Source: Bradyrhizobium sp. CCBAU 51627 (GTDB lineage Bacteria > Pseudomonadota > Alphaproteobacteria > Rhizobiales > Xanthobacteraceae). From it: 64,000 bases of DNA. The stretch's first letter is position 1. Each line of letters starts with the position of its first letter. Of the stretch, positions 17,703 to 26,247 are shown one piece after another. Location: assembly GCF_028128765.1 (NCBI RefSeq), contig NZ_LBJG01000024.1, positions 558,001 to 622,000 on the forward strand, in the 5' to 3' direction. The notes beneath the pieces were generated by a model, which saw nothing but the letters and a program-made list of their open reading frames with translations, ran no database searches and was not told the origin of the DNA. The position numbers and the translations under genes were made by a program.

Positions 17703-18979
17703 GCTACACTCCGTTCCGTCGCTAAGCTGGGCGCTTTGCCCTCTTCTTGTTCCTCGATTGCCGCTAGCGCTCGCAGTTCGGCCCCGACTCGCTCTAACGC
17801 TTCGCGCTCGCGAATAGTGCCCCAGAGATCAGGCTGGACACCAGAGCCCATCGTCTCGCCAGCGCACGAAATTGCTGCCTCGAGGACAAGCTGTGGATTG
17901 CGGGTACGAAAGATACGATTACCCGAGGTCCAGACGTTAGCCAGCCGGCGCCGCGGATCCCGGCGGCTTACCGTCGGGAGGATATCGTCGTCGACTAGTG
18001 ATATCAAACCTGCTTCATCGGAGCTTACTTCATCCGCGCCTTGTATGAATAAGCGCATGCGGCCAATGCCCACCTCAGTCCAGAAACGACTGCGGTTTGA
18101 GGAAGCAGGTGGTGGCCTAGTCGATGCGCGCTCTTTCCTAAACACGACTAAATCGCCGCGGCGCCATTGCGGCGGTGGATAGATTTGAGCGGCCGCTAAC
18201 GCGTTGCGCTCGAAGAACGGCGTTTCATAGCTGATGGATAGGGACGAGTGCTCGATAAGGGTAAGCCCAAGTCGTCGCGCGAACGCGATTGTAGCTTGCC
18301 TGTCGGCCGCAGCGCTCGGCCGCGCCCCGTCGGGAGGCAAGCTGATCAGCGCAACGCCTCCAGGGCGGCACGCATGCGCGGCGGCAGCAAGCATGGGACG
18401 CACGAAGTCTAGATACCAAGGCGGATCGAGCAGAACGGCGTCCGCGCTTTCGCGCGGCAAGCCACCGCTGCAGAGCGCGATGGAGAGCGGTGTCCCAGTA
18501 ACTCGGTTGAGCGCGAGAACCCGATCCGTGACACTGTTGCTCTCCGCAAGAAACGCAATGCGTCGACCGACAGGCAAGGTCAGCGCCTCGACCGCGAGGC
18601 CCGGGGTGCCGAACAGTAACAGATCGCCGCCCATGTGCGTCATATCGACCGCACGATTGAGCAGTAAGCGAGCCGAGTCCGGCGTGAACCGCCATTCGTA
18701 GTCCAGAGGGTGCGGGAGCGGCAACAGGGATCGCCCCTCGGCCACGGGGGAGCCGTTGGCAGCCGCCTGCCGGCGGATTGATGCCGCTGCAACTGGGCAT
18801 ATTGCCTTGACGTCTAACAGGCGATCGAGTGCCGCCAGGGCCTCGGTCGGATAGACGCCAGGGAGACGATGCAGGAGCGCCGCAAAGCAAGTCGTGCCAT
18901 CGATGATGGCAGCCTTAACGAGGTCATCGACTCGTGCCGCGAAGGCCGCCTGAGACAATGACCGTCGCGCAGCGATCAT
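17645..18979 (-). CDS. SAM-dependent methyltransferase-like protein with a DPPW motif
   Basis: A 444-residue protein. A helical N-terminal region is followed by a Rossmann-like core: a GTPGLAVEALT motif-I-like loop near residue 124, then AVLLDPPWYLDF with DPPW at 185-188 (motif IV of N6-adenine/MT-A70-type enzymes), then GGVALISLPPDG. A second half of about 180 residues is unrecognised. The motif-I glycines are weak, so activity is unproven. Overlaps the radical SAM gene by 4 bp. Its last 20 residues are in a region also open in the ASCH frame, so a frameshift near 17700 cannot be excluded. Confidence 0.75.
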   Translation of the reverse strand: MIAARRSLSQAAFAARVDDLVKAAIIDGTTCFAALLHRLPGVYPTEALAALDRLLDVKAICPVAAASIRRQAAANGSPVAEGRSLLPLPHPLDYEWRFTPDSARLLLNRAVDMTHMGGDLLLFGTPGLAVEALTLPVGRRIAFLAESNSVTDRVLALNRVTGTPLSIALCSGGLPRESADAVLLDPPWYLDFVRPMLAAAAHACRPGGVALISLPPDGARPSAAADRQATIAFARRLGLTLIEHSSLSISYETPFFERNALAAAQIYPPPQWRRGDLVVFRKERASTRPPPASSNRSRFWTEVGIGRMRLFIQGADEVSSDEAGLISLVDDDILPTVSRRDPRRRLANVWTSGNRIFRTRNPQLVLEAAISCAGETMGSGVQPDLWGTIREREALERVGAELRALAAIEEQEEGKAPSLATERSVAWRSSSTNYWSRSTAIISG

Positions 18980-20007
18980 GCCGGCCTCGTACGCAGCGGT
19001 ACGTCGCAGATCTGCAACGCGCGCAGGTTCGGGGAGAAGCGGCGTTCAAGCTGGCCTAACCACGCGGCGATAGCCTCCTCCTGGACGGCCAAGCTTCTCT
19101 CTCGTACGTCGTCGCGTGCAAGTCGCTGTTCGACCGGCGTGAACACCTGGATCTGCAAGGGAATGACGCGGAGCGGATAGTTTGGGTCAATTGCCTGGAG
19201 TCGATCCATGAGGTCGGCAACGCCCTGAGCGATGCCATCATCGTGGGAGGAGGTTAATGTCACATAGCCGTAGACGTCTAGGCCCAAGTCCAGCACGCGC
19301 CGCAAGACCTCAAACTGGCGGTCATAATCCTCCGGCGCGGCGCGCGTGTTGAAAGCGAAAGAGCGGGCGTCGAAGCCTTTCACGCAGCAGACGCGACCAT
19401 AGTTATGGTAGCTGCGCAGGAGCGCGAGATCGGAGGGCGGAAGCGCGTCAAAGAGATAGGTCGTGCTGAGGTTGTCGTCCGTCCAAAGATAGGTTGTTTC
19501 GGCGAGACCAGCTTCGGCGAGTGCTCGCATCATCCACGGAGTCCATTCCGGCACCAGGTCCGGCGATCCTCCCGAGAGGTCGATAATGCGAGGAGCGTCC
19601 GGAATCTGCCGATATAGGTGGACGAGTTCGGCGGCTGTGAACCACGCCGAGCGGCTGAGGTCGGCTTTAAGAAGCTCCTCCGGCACAAAACAGTACCAGC
19701 AGCGCCATGCGCAAGCAGCGTTCTGAAATACCAACGCGGTCATCACCTCTGGAACCGGCGTGATGCCGAGCGCGCGGCAGGCCGGCGCGATCGGGAGTGG
19801 ATTGGCTGGCCAACCGTCGGCAGTTGCCATCCGGAAATGGCGAACGCGCCCGTATCCGTCGCAGTTGGCGGGAAGGGTGAGGTCGACCTCTTGGCCCGAG
19901 CCAGCGAGGCGAGAGATCAAGACGCGGCCGCCCTCGATGTCGACCGCGCGCGCGCGCAACTGCGCAGCGAAACGCTCAGTATCAATGGGCTTGGCTCCAC
20001 GCATCAC
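18976..20007 (-). CDS. Radical SAM enzyme
   Basis: A 343-residue protein with the radical-SAM cluster motif CAWRCWYC (Cys99, Cys103, Cys106; CxxxCxxC), a GGSPDL motif (SAM-binding GGxP-like) near residue 155, and further core strands. Such enzymes cleave SAM with a [4Fe-4S] cluster to start radical chemistry (methylation, C-C bond formation, dehydrogenation). The motif context differs from viperin (which has a CNYKCGFC motif) and from QueE, so the substrate is unknown. The 95-residue N-terminal extension is unusual. It overlaps both neighbours by 4 bp. Confidence 0.9.
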   Translation of the reverse strand: MMRGAKPIDTERFAAQLRARAVDIEGGRVLISRLAGSGQEVDLTLPANCDGYGRVRHFRMATADGWPANPLPIAPACRALGITPVPEVMTALVFQNAACAWRCWYCFVPEELLKADLSRSAWFTAAELVHLYRQIPDAPRIIDLSGGSPDLVPEWTPWMMRALAEAGLAETTYLWTDDNLSTTYLFDALPPSDLALLRSYHNYGRVCCVKGFDARSFAFNTRAAPEDYDRQFEVLRRVLDLGLDVYGYVTLTSSHDDGIAQGVADLMDRLQAIDPNYPLRVIPLQIQVFTPVEQRLARDDVRERSLAVQEEAIAAWLGQLERRFSPNLRALQICDVPLRTRPA

Positions 20008-20621
20008 GGATGTGGTCCCTCCGGTTCGGGCGGCAAGCCACGGCGGCGCGGAACTTTGGTCGGCTCATCCGCCAGTTCGGGCAGCTTTTGATCGAGGAAG
20101 AGGTCCACAAGGGTAGCGCAGTAATTGAATTCTTCAGCGCGCAACGGTCGGCCCTTGGGGATGTCATGCCAATATTCGAGACAAGTCCGGCAGCATGTCG
20201 CCGTCGCGTGCTGCGCGTAATAGATTGCATTGCCTTGGAGAGGAGTCTGACGACCGTCACGGGGCGGCTCGGCGACGGCGAGGTATTTCCGGAGCCGGTC
20301 TCGGGCGGCATCCTTCAGTGCGATGCGCCCTTTGCGTTGGGCGTGGCGCATTGCGTCCTCGTCAACCGGACGGTGGAAGAAGTGGTGCCGTATCAACTCG
20401 TGCTGAAGAGACTCAAAGGTATGCGCCGCATCGCCCTTGTCACGGCGATGTAAGCGCTTCCAATCGACTAGGTCAGCCCCGCATGCTCGGCATTTGCCGC
20501 GCTGGTCAGGCGTCATCTTCTTCAGTTGTTTAAAGCAGTGCAGGTCGTTGTCGCAGTCGGTCGACGTGCATTTGATGTCGAGCGGCGGAGGTTTCTGGAA
20601 TTCGGGCATTGATGACCTCAA
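20004..20621 (-). CDS. Zinc-cluster protein of unknown function
   Basis: A 205-residue protein, with MPEFQ as an alternative start 12 bp in. It has a treble-clef-like cysteine set: CTSTDCDNDLHC, then GKCRACG, and a second cluster near residues 137-145 (ATCCRTCLEYWH). Histidines cluster in the HELIRHHFFHRP segment. It could be a zinc-dependent nuclease or a nucleic-acid-binding protein, but I do not recognise the family. 4-bp overlaps on both sides place it firmly in the operon. Confidence 0.7.
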   Translation of the reverse strand: MRSSMPEFQKPPPLDIKCTSTDCDNDLHCFKQLKKMTPDQRGKCRACGADLVDWKRLHRRDKGDAAHTFESLQHELIRHHFFHRPVDEDAMRHAQRKGRIALKDAARDRLRKYLAVAEPPRDGRQTPLQGNAIYYAQHATATCCRTCLEYWHDIPKGRPLRAEEFNYCATLVDLFLDQKLPELADEPTKVPRRRGLPPEPEGPHP

Positions 20622-22066
20622 TGGAGCGCTCGATCGAGCAACTGCCGATCAAGCTCGTTGTCGATGTCGTAAGGGAAGCGTTCGACGAATACGTCGCGTG
20701 CGATTGTCCAAGGATCGCTGTCATCCGATTGCAGGTTGGCGGCTGTGCCCCACCAATTCACGCCTTGCCAGGAGAGACGAAAGGCGAGGTAGTTTGCCAG
20801 CGCGCCGACACTCACGCCGTTCTTGGCCGCAACCGCCGGGACGACGCCCTTCAACCGCTCGATCGATTTGCGCGCGGCTTGGACACATGCCTGCGCTAAG
20901 GTCTCGGCCTTTCCGTTAAGCACAACATCGCCGGCAAATTGGCTCGCGGCGATTTCCTCATTCGAGTTTCGCCGTTCGGCTGAGGTCTCATCCGCTTCTA
21001 TGACCTCCAGTGTTTCGGCCTCAGGGTGTTGGCCAGCATGAAAGAGCTCATGCAGCAGATCGAATAGCCACCGGGCCTCATGCTTCGACGTTTGTTTCAG
21101 TACGACCGCGTTGCGTCCTTCATAACGCCAGCAAGCACCATGAAAGGTACCACGGTCGCGAAGCGGCAGAACGACGACGCCAAGGTCCCAAGCGGTGTGA
21201 AGTGCGCTCTTGAGATCGACAGACTTGTAAGCGTCCTGAATTCGGTGATGCATAACCGCTGGGTCTGTTGGGATTTCGGCCTTGGAAAGCGATCGCGCTC
21301 CCTTGAGCACGACGACGGCAAGATAGTTCGCGTAGGCAGCATAAAGGCTGGTCGATGCCTGTGCACGATTAGCGGGCATTTTGAACCGCGCTTCGGCCGC
21401 CGCGAAGCGAGGCGCGACCAACGCCTGCGCGCCGAATACATTGTCTCGCGTCCAACCAAATACCCGTTCGAGGACCACGCCTGCCTTCGCGGTCAACGCA
21501 TAGTCGTCATCGTCGGTGGCTACCTCGCCGCTGGCACGCGCAGCGTCGGCCGACGGCAATAGGCGCGACAGCAGAAATTCACGATCAAGTCCAACCTGGC
21601 GTAGCTTGCTGACGAGCCCGCCAAAGCTGTCGGGAGCTACTGGCAGGAGAATGTCGTTCTTGATGCGCACGCCAAGCGCGCTGGCGATCTCGCGCAGGCG
21701 CTGATAGCTGGCGGACGAGTAGCGCTCCGACTCGTAGCGCTGGATTTGCTGTTCCTTAAGGCCAAGTCGATCGGCGAGAGCCTTTTGGCTGAGTCCGCTC
21801 GCGATCCGTGCCTGGATGAGGCCGTCAGCTAATCCGTCGAACGAGCTGATCGTGATCACCGAAAGGTCGGCAGACCTCAGGCGATCATATTCTGCAAGCT
21901 CAGCCTGCAGGTCCGCAAGCTGGCTCTCCATGGCCTCCCGCTCGGCTTGGCGCAGGCGTGGATGCACATCCGTCGGCAATGGGCTTTTTGCAAACTCGCT
22001 GATCGCTTTGCGAAACCGGTCAGCCTCGCTTCGAGTGATCTTGTACTGCCGTTCATTGGTGATCAT
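20618..22066 (-). CDS. HTH-XRE plus ImmA/IrrE metallopeptidase fusion
   Basis: A 482-residue protein. Residues about 10-68 are a coiled coil; an XRE helix-turn-helix follows (GLSQKALADRLGLKEQQIQRYE region, 90-112), and the C-terminal half is an ImmA/IrrE peptidase with the zinc motif HELFH (His339, Glu340, His343). ImmA-type proteases cleave repressors in response to DNA damage, so an HTH-ImmA fusion can sense and relieve its own repression. It is the second gene of the operon, and the palindrome at 22502-22521 is its likely operator. Confidence 0.9.
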   Translation of the reverse strand: MITNERQYKITRSEADRFRKAISEFAKSPLPTDVHPRLRQAEREAMESQLADLQAELAEYDRLRSADLSVITISSFDGLADGLIQARIASGLSQKALADRLGLKEQQIQRYESERYSSASYQRLREIASALGVRIKNDILLPVAPDSFGGLVSKLRQVGLDREFLLSRLLPSADAARASGEVATDDDDYALTAKAGVVLERVFGWTRDNVFGAQALVAPRFAAAEARFKMPANRAQASTSLYAAYANYLAVVVLKGARSLSKAEIPTDPAVMHHRIQDAYKSVDLKSALHTAWDLGVVVLPLRDRGTFHGACWRYEGRNAVVLKQTSKHEARWLFDLLHELFHAGQHPEAETLEVIEADETSAERRNSNEEIAASQFAGDVVLNGKAETLAQACVQAARKSIERLKGVVPAVAAKNGVSVGALANYLAFRLSWQGVNWWGTAANLQSDDSDPWTIARDVFVERFPYDIDNELDRQLLDRALH

Positions 22067-22500
22067 GGCAGGCTCCCAAGGTCGATGTTGACGACGCCTT
22101 TGGGCACGCCGTTGCGGTCCTTCATAAAGAAGTCGCGGTAGAGCACGCCAGGGGCGGCGAGGTACGATGCCGGAAAGAGTTCGCCCAGGTATTTGGATTT
22201 CATGGCCGCTCGAGCGTTAGTGAAATCAAGCAGCACGGGGTCGAGGCGAAACGGATCGACTCCTCGCGTGTCCCAAGCTCCGTCATAGTCGTCCGGCAGT
22301 TCCTTCTGTGAAACGAAGCTTCCATCGAGGAGGACCGACCGGCAACTTGCACCAGCGAGATTTTGCAGGGCCGCGAGGAGGCCTCCGACGAGACGGGTTC
22401 GGTGACCATTGCAGCTGAAGCGCGGCGCAACTTCGCTCCAGGGTGCGTCATGCACCCCCGGGGGCAGGTACCCAGTCGATGAGTCGACATCCGGTAGCAT
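22063..22500 (-). CDS. Nucleotidyltransferase-like protein (DUF6932 type)
   Basis: A 145-residue protein, first gene of the operon. The segment LLDGSFVSQKELPDDYDGAWD has the hG(S)...DhD pattern of the DNA polymerase-beta-like nucleotidyltransferase fold, as in DUF6932 and MNT-type proteins. The other conserved parts of the fold are weak, so this may be a minimal or degenerate NTase. The ATG at 22500 coincides with the predicted transcription start, so translation would be leaderless. Overlaps the HTH-ImmA gene by 4 bp. Confidence 0.6.
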   Translation of the reverse strand: MLPDVDSSTGYLPPGVHDAPWSEVAPRFSCNGHRTRLVGGLLAALQNLAGASCRSVLLDGSFVSQKELPDDYDGAWDTRGVDPFRLDPVLLDFTNARAAMKSKYLGELFPASYLAAPGVLYRDFFMKDRNGVPKGVVNIDLGSLP

Positions 22501-22501
22501 G

Positions 22502-22521
22502 ACACAACAATATCGTTGTGT
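22502..22521. promoter_or_regulatory. 20-bp near-perfect palindrome, putative operator
   Basis: ACACAACAAT/ATCGTTGTGT is palindromic except for one base pair. It covers the predicted -10 box and ends at the start codon. The position suits repression by the HTH-XRE protein encoded in the same operon. Confidence 0.6.
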
Positions 22522-22535
22522 TACTTGTTCGTCAA
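22507..22535 (-). promoter_or_regulatory. Promoter of the seven-gene operon (leaderless)
   Basis: Reading the minus strand, a TTGACG -35 box (22530-22535), a 17-bp spacer and a TATTGT -10 box (22507-22512) precede the ATG at 22500 by 6 bp. The expected start site therefore coincides with the start codon, and no Shine-Dalgarno sequence is visible. Confidence 0.55.
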
Positions 22536-22729
22536 GTGTTCCTGTCTGATCGGCTCTCTTCCATGAGTGGAAGGTGATAAGCGCACATAAGATATTGAAT
22601 TAATTAGTGAATATTGTTTATTGAAGTAGTCTAGATCGCTAATCCGAGCGAGCCGCCCTTCTCTGCCTCTCCGCGCAATTGGGCGGTTCCGCTAGGGTGG
22701 GCAGGGACCGCTAGCTCTCAAGAACTCAC
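22536..22729. other. AT-rich intergenic region between two operons
   Basis: Lower GC than its neighbours, containing upstream promoter sequence for the seven-gene operon and the end of ietS. Tandem TTATTGAATTAATTAG-type AT tracts occur at 22590-22630. No gene seen. Confidence 0.5.
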
Positions 22730-24973
22730 TTATTCCGCTTCATCTTCATTCTGGACGCGCACAGGAATCTCGACCAGCGGGACCAGGGCTTCAAGCTGCC
22801 CGCGGTAGCGCCGGACGATGCGTTCGTAGAGATTGGCGACGCGCCTTGCGGTCACGGACACGACCAGCGCGTATTTCAGCTCCAGCGACTGACGGATGCC
22901 GTGCCCTTCGGCGCGTGCGTTGTAGTGGATGTCGAATACCGGACCATCTAGGGATCGGCCGCGGAAATTGCTTTCGCCATGCAGGCAGTTCTCCCATTTC
23001 CATGCGTCACGGCGCAGCTCTTCTTCGGTGACTTGCGGTCGGTTTTTGCCGAAGAACGGCTTGCTGGCCGCATGCGCGGCATCGTCATCCTTGAACACGG
23101 TCTTGTTTGGACGGAAGACGACGTCGAGGCCGGCGCGCGTGTAGTTGCTTGGGTGATGCGGATCGACCTCAGTCGTGTAGCAGAGGGTCGCCTTGACCTT
23201 GACCATGCCTTTCAGCTCTTCGTCAGGCATCGGGATTGGCGCGCGAATGTACTTTGAGGCGGTAACGGTGCCTTGGTAGACGACACGCACGGTGTCATCA
23301 TTGCAAATGACGATATCGTCGAGATGATGGGGGAGGCGCCCCCAGCCGATCTCGGCATGCGGAATATCTGCGGTCTCGACGCAGTGGACCAGCAGCGCGC
23401 GGATGGCGAGCGGACTGAGGAGGGAGCCGAGATGCGCTCGGACGCCGGAGCCCATGCGCAGCACGGAGGGAGCGGCAAAGCTGGTACCGCCTGTCGGTTC
23501 GATTTTTGGAGCATCCTTGGTGCGCAGGACCAGAAACGGTCGCGCTGTCGATCCACCGAATGCGACAAGATCGGGTTTGATGAGACCCGGGCTGCGTCCC
23601 GGACCGACTGAACTGTAGCCGGCGCGAAGCCATCCGTCGTCGGGGCTGTCGGCCGCGCCCACGGCCAAGGCGTTGACGCAATCGGCCGGGACCTGCACCC
23701 GGTTGGCGCCGATCATTTCGTCGCCTTCGCCGCCATTGCCAGCCGCCACCACGGCAAGGCAATCGCCCTTGGACAAACAGTCATCGAACACCGCAGTCCA
23801 GGCATGGACTTCGTTGTCGTCGATGGGGAGCTCAGGGCCGAGGCTAAGATTGATGAAGTCGTACTTGGTGCTGGCCAGCACGTTTTTGATGCGGTCAAGC
23901 ACCTCATAAAGCTCGTAAGCGTTTTGGCCGGGCGTTGTATCGACAACCCGGTAATGATGTACGGGCGCGAACGGCCGCGGCGCGGGCTTGTTGGGCTGAA
24001 GGTGGCCGAACAAAAAAGCGGAGGTGACGCCGACGCCGTGGCGAAGAAGCGTATCCTCTGGTGCGCCAACGCCCGGCGCATCAATGGGTGTTGCCCATTT
24101 CGTCAGCGGATGTTTCGCTGGTAGCCCACCATCGAAGATCGCGGCGCGGATCTTGGGGTCGATTGGGCCTTCCTTCGGCAAGATGACGGAGTCAGAGCCA
24201 ACGCCGGCCGTGCGGATGGTCGGCCGCAGCATCCGCAAGGGCGGCATCGGACGGATGGCGCGCACAAGGCTGAACGCAGCAACATCCTTCATCTTGTTGC
24301 GCGGCGCCTCAAGTTCGAGGAAGCAAAGGCCGCCGGCATAGAATCGCTTCTCGAGCGGCGGCTGCAGGCCAAGGGACTCCAAATATTCCTTGAACAGCGG
24401 AACGTAGTCGTCCTCGCCGTCATCCTCGTTGGCATGAAGGACTACTTCGAAGACGCCGGTCTTGCCGGCTTCCTCGATATGGATCAGCTTTTCCGTCGCG
24501 GTGGGGACGTTGACCTCCTCGATGGTCGGCAACTGCTTGGCACCGTCAGTGTCTGGCCGCCAGCCTTCGACCTGCTGTGACCAGCGGCGGAACGTACGTC
24601 GCGAGCCCATGAGGAAGAGCTCGGTGGTGACGGTCTCGGTGGGCTCCCGGCCGCCGCTACGCTTTTGCGGCGTAATGCTCTTGGGCCGGCTGCCGACTGA
24701 AGTCAGCCCGACCGACCGCAGAAGGTCTCCCGGGAAATAGGATTTGGCGATGTACTCCGGGTTCAAGGTTAAGGTCGCAACAGCCTGATCGTTCGGGCAG
24801 GCGGCCGCAGGCAGGGCATCCAGCTTGCGCGCGACAGTGGCCAGCATCGGCGCGATTCGGGATCGGGCTTCCGCGAACGTGTAAGGGTGTTGCTTCTCGG
24901 CTCCGCCGGACTTGATCTCGATGCGGTGCGCAAGGCGTTCGCCCCGAGCCAGCAGAAAATTGCGATTTTTCAT
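22730..24973 (-). CDS. ietS: IetS-like subtilisin (S8) serine protease
   Basis: A 747-residue S8 protease. The triad is visible as Asp281 (AIFDGG), His312 (LRHGVG) and Ser498 (GGTSFAAPS), with the oxyanion Asn413 in AAGNGG. There is no signal peptide, so it acts in the cytoplasm; a long N-terminal region (1-270) and a C-terminal beta region flank the catalytic domain. Together with the AAA ATPase encoded just upstream it matches ietAS: a toxin-antitoxin of the Agrobacterium pTi-SAKURA plasmid, later reported as a phage-defence system. Overlaps ietA by 4 bp. Confidence 0.88.
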   Translation of the reverse strand: MKNRNFLLARGERLAHRIEIKSGGAEKQHPYTFAEARSRIAPMLATVARKLDALPAAACPNDQAVATLTLNPEYIAKSYFPGDLLRSVGLTSVGSRPKSITPQKRSGGREPTETVTTELFLMGSRRTFRRWSQQVEGWRPDTDGAKQLPTIEEVNVPTATEKLIHIEEAGKTGVFEVVLHANEDDGEDDYVPLFKEYLESLGLQPPLEKRFYAGGLCFLELEAPRNKMKDVAAFSLVRAIRPMPPLRMLRPTIRTAGVGSDSVILPKEGPIDPKIRAAIFDGGLPAKHPLTKWATPIDAPGVGAPEDTLLRHGVGVTSAFLFGHLQPNKPAPRPFAPVHHYRVVDTTPGQNAYELYEVLDRIKNVLASTKYDFINLSLGPELPIDDNEVHAWTAVFDDCLSKGDCLAVVAAGNGGEGDEMIGANRVQVPADCVNALAVGAADSPDDGWLRAGYSSVGPGRSPGLIKPDLVAFGGSTARPFLVLRTKDAPKIEPTGGTSFAAPSVLRMGSGVRAHLGSLLSPLAIRALLVHCVETADIPHAEIGWGRLPHHLDDIVICNDDTVRVVYQGTVTASKYIRAPIPMPDEELKGMVKVKATLCYTTEVDPHHPSNYTRAGLDVVFRPNKTVFKDDDAAHAASKPFFGKNRPQVTEEELRRDAWKWENCLHGESNFRGRSLDGPVFDIHYNARAEGHGIRQSLELKYALVVSVTARRVANLYERIVRRYRGQLEALVPLVEIPVRVQNEDEAE

Positions 24974-26100
24974 GCGGTCACCTTTCGACGGCGGGCACGG
25001 CTGGATGTCGGAGCCTCTTTGCGGATCGTGTCACGGGACACACCTGTGATGCGTTGCGCCTCGCGCTGCGACGTCACGCCGGATTGCTCCAGAAGCCGGG
25101 CGAGATCGATGCGCTCGGAACGCGTCAGCTCGTCAGCGCGTACAAGCGCCTTGAGCTGCTCATCGAGCGGTGCCCCGGAGGTCACTGACGAACGGCGTGC
25201 AAGCGTAATCGCGCGCTCGACGTCATTGTGGGTTTTTCCTTTGAGCGCGAGCGAGAGAACTTTGCTCCACTTGTCGGCTTCGTCGAAGTACGGCTTCAAC
25301 AGGGTCTTCACTAGCTGCTCGATTTGGAGCGGGTTTGGCACGCTGAAGGCCACCGCCATCTCGAACCGCCGCCATACGGCCGGGTCAAGAAGTTCGGCAT
25401 GGTTGGTAGCCGCGACTAGGATGCCGGTGGCTGGCCAATCATCGACCTCCTGCAGGAGCACCGTGACGAGCCGCTTCAGTTCGCCGACTTCGCCGCGATC
25501 GTCGCGGCGCTTAGCAAGCGCGTCGAGTTCATCGAGAAGAAGCACGCATTCGATGCTCTTGGCGTAATCCAGCACGTGACGGAGATTGCTGCCCGTGCGG
25601 CCTAGAAAACTGCTCATAACAGCCGCAAGGTCCAGAATGAGGAGCGGGCGGTCGAGTTCGCGGGCGAGCCATCGCGCCGCCATGGTTTTGCCCACGCCGG
25701 GGGGGCCGGTGAACAAGATCGTGCGCGTGGGATGCAAGCCTGCCTTCTGCAGCGCCTCCGGTTCGCGGCGCTCGACGACAAGCTGCTTGAGGCTGGCTTC
25801 GATGTCCGGCGCCAGCACCATCTCGTGATCGAGCGAAATCGAATTCTCCACGCGCAACAGATGAAGCCGGGAGTCCGCGTCGACTGGAAGTGGCACCTCG
25901 GATTGCCGGCGCAGCGGGGAGGCGCGTGTCGGTGACTCCCGTAGAAGCGCGGCGAGGTTCGCCGCCATTTCAGGGAATTCGGGTTGATACCGTTTGACCG
26001 CCCGGTGGACGAGCAGCTGCACGTCCTGGGGCCTTCCGGTCAGCGCAAGCCGCGCCAGATCGACGAAATCTCCGGTTATTTGTTTTGTTCGTTCCGCCAT
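24970..26100 (-). CDS. ietA: IetA-like AAA ATPase
   Basis: A 376-residue AAA+ ATPase of the FtsH/ClpX-like classical type. Walker A GPPGVGKT at 132-139, Walker B CVLLLDELDAL (Asp190, Glu191), and an arginine-rich sensor region (VWRRFEMAVAF). The C-terminus carries a helix-turn-helix-like, lysine/arginine-rich segment (TSQREAQRITGVSRDTIRKE). In ietAS the ATPase controls the subtilase partner. Followed immediately (4-bp overlap) by ietS. Confidence 0.9.
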   Translation of the reverse strand: MAERTKQITGDFVDLARLALTGRPQDVQLLVHRAVKRYQPEFPEMAANLAALLRESPTRASPLRRQSEVPLPVDADSRLHLLRVENSISLDHEMVLAPDIEASLKQLVVERREPEALQKAGLHPTRTILFTGPPGVGKTMAARWLARELDRPLLILDLAAVMSSFLGRTGSNLRHVLDYAKSIECVLLLDELDALAKRRDDRGEVGELKRLVTVLLQEVDDWPATGILVAATNHAELLDPAVWRRFEMAVAFSVPNPLQIEQLVKTLLKPYFDEADKWSKVLSLALKGKTHNDVERAITLARRSSVTSGAPLDEQLKALVRADELTRSERIDLARLLEQSGVTSQREAQRITGVSRDTIRKEAPTSSRARRRKVTA

Positions 26101-26247
26101 GGTCCTGCCGTATGAGAGAAGGCGGATAATGTAATATAGGGTGGGCTAATTCACAATTAATGTGTGAGGTCTAGTCCACTGAATAAGAAAATTCAATAAA
26201 ATCAATGTGTCATGTTGGATATATGGTGGGCTATTACGGTCTAATGG
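26101..26247. other. AT-rich intergenic region before ietA
   Basis: An AT-rich stretch between the ImmA-like gene and ietA; probably carries the ietA promoter. No gene seen. Confidence 0.4.

Noticed and set aside
18976..20007. Radical SAM protein as viperin
   Set aside because: The cluster motif and surrounding sequence differ from viperins, and the operon has no CTP-specific partner; only the presence of a kinase is similar.
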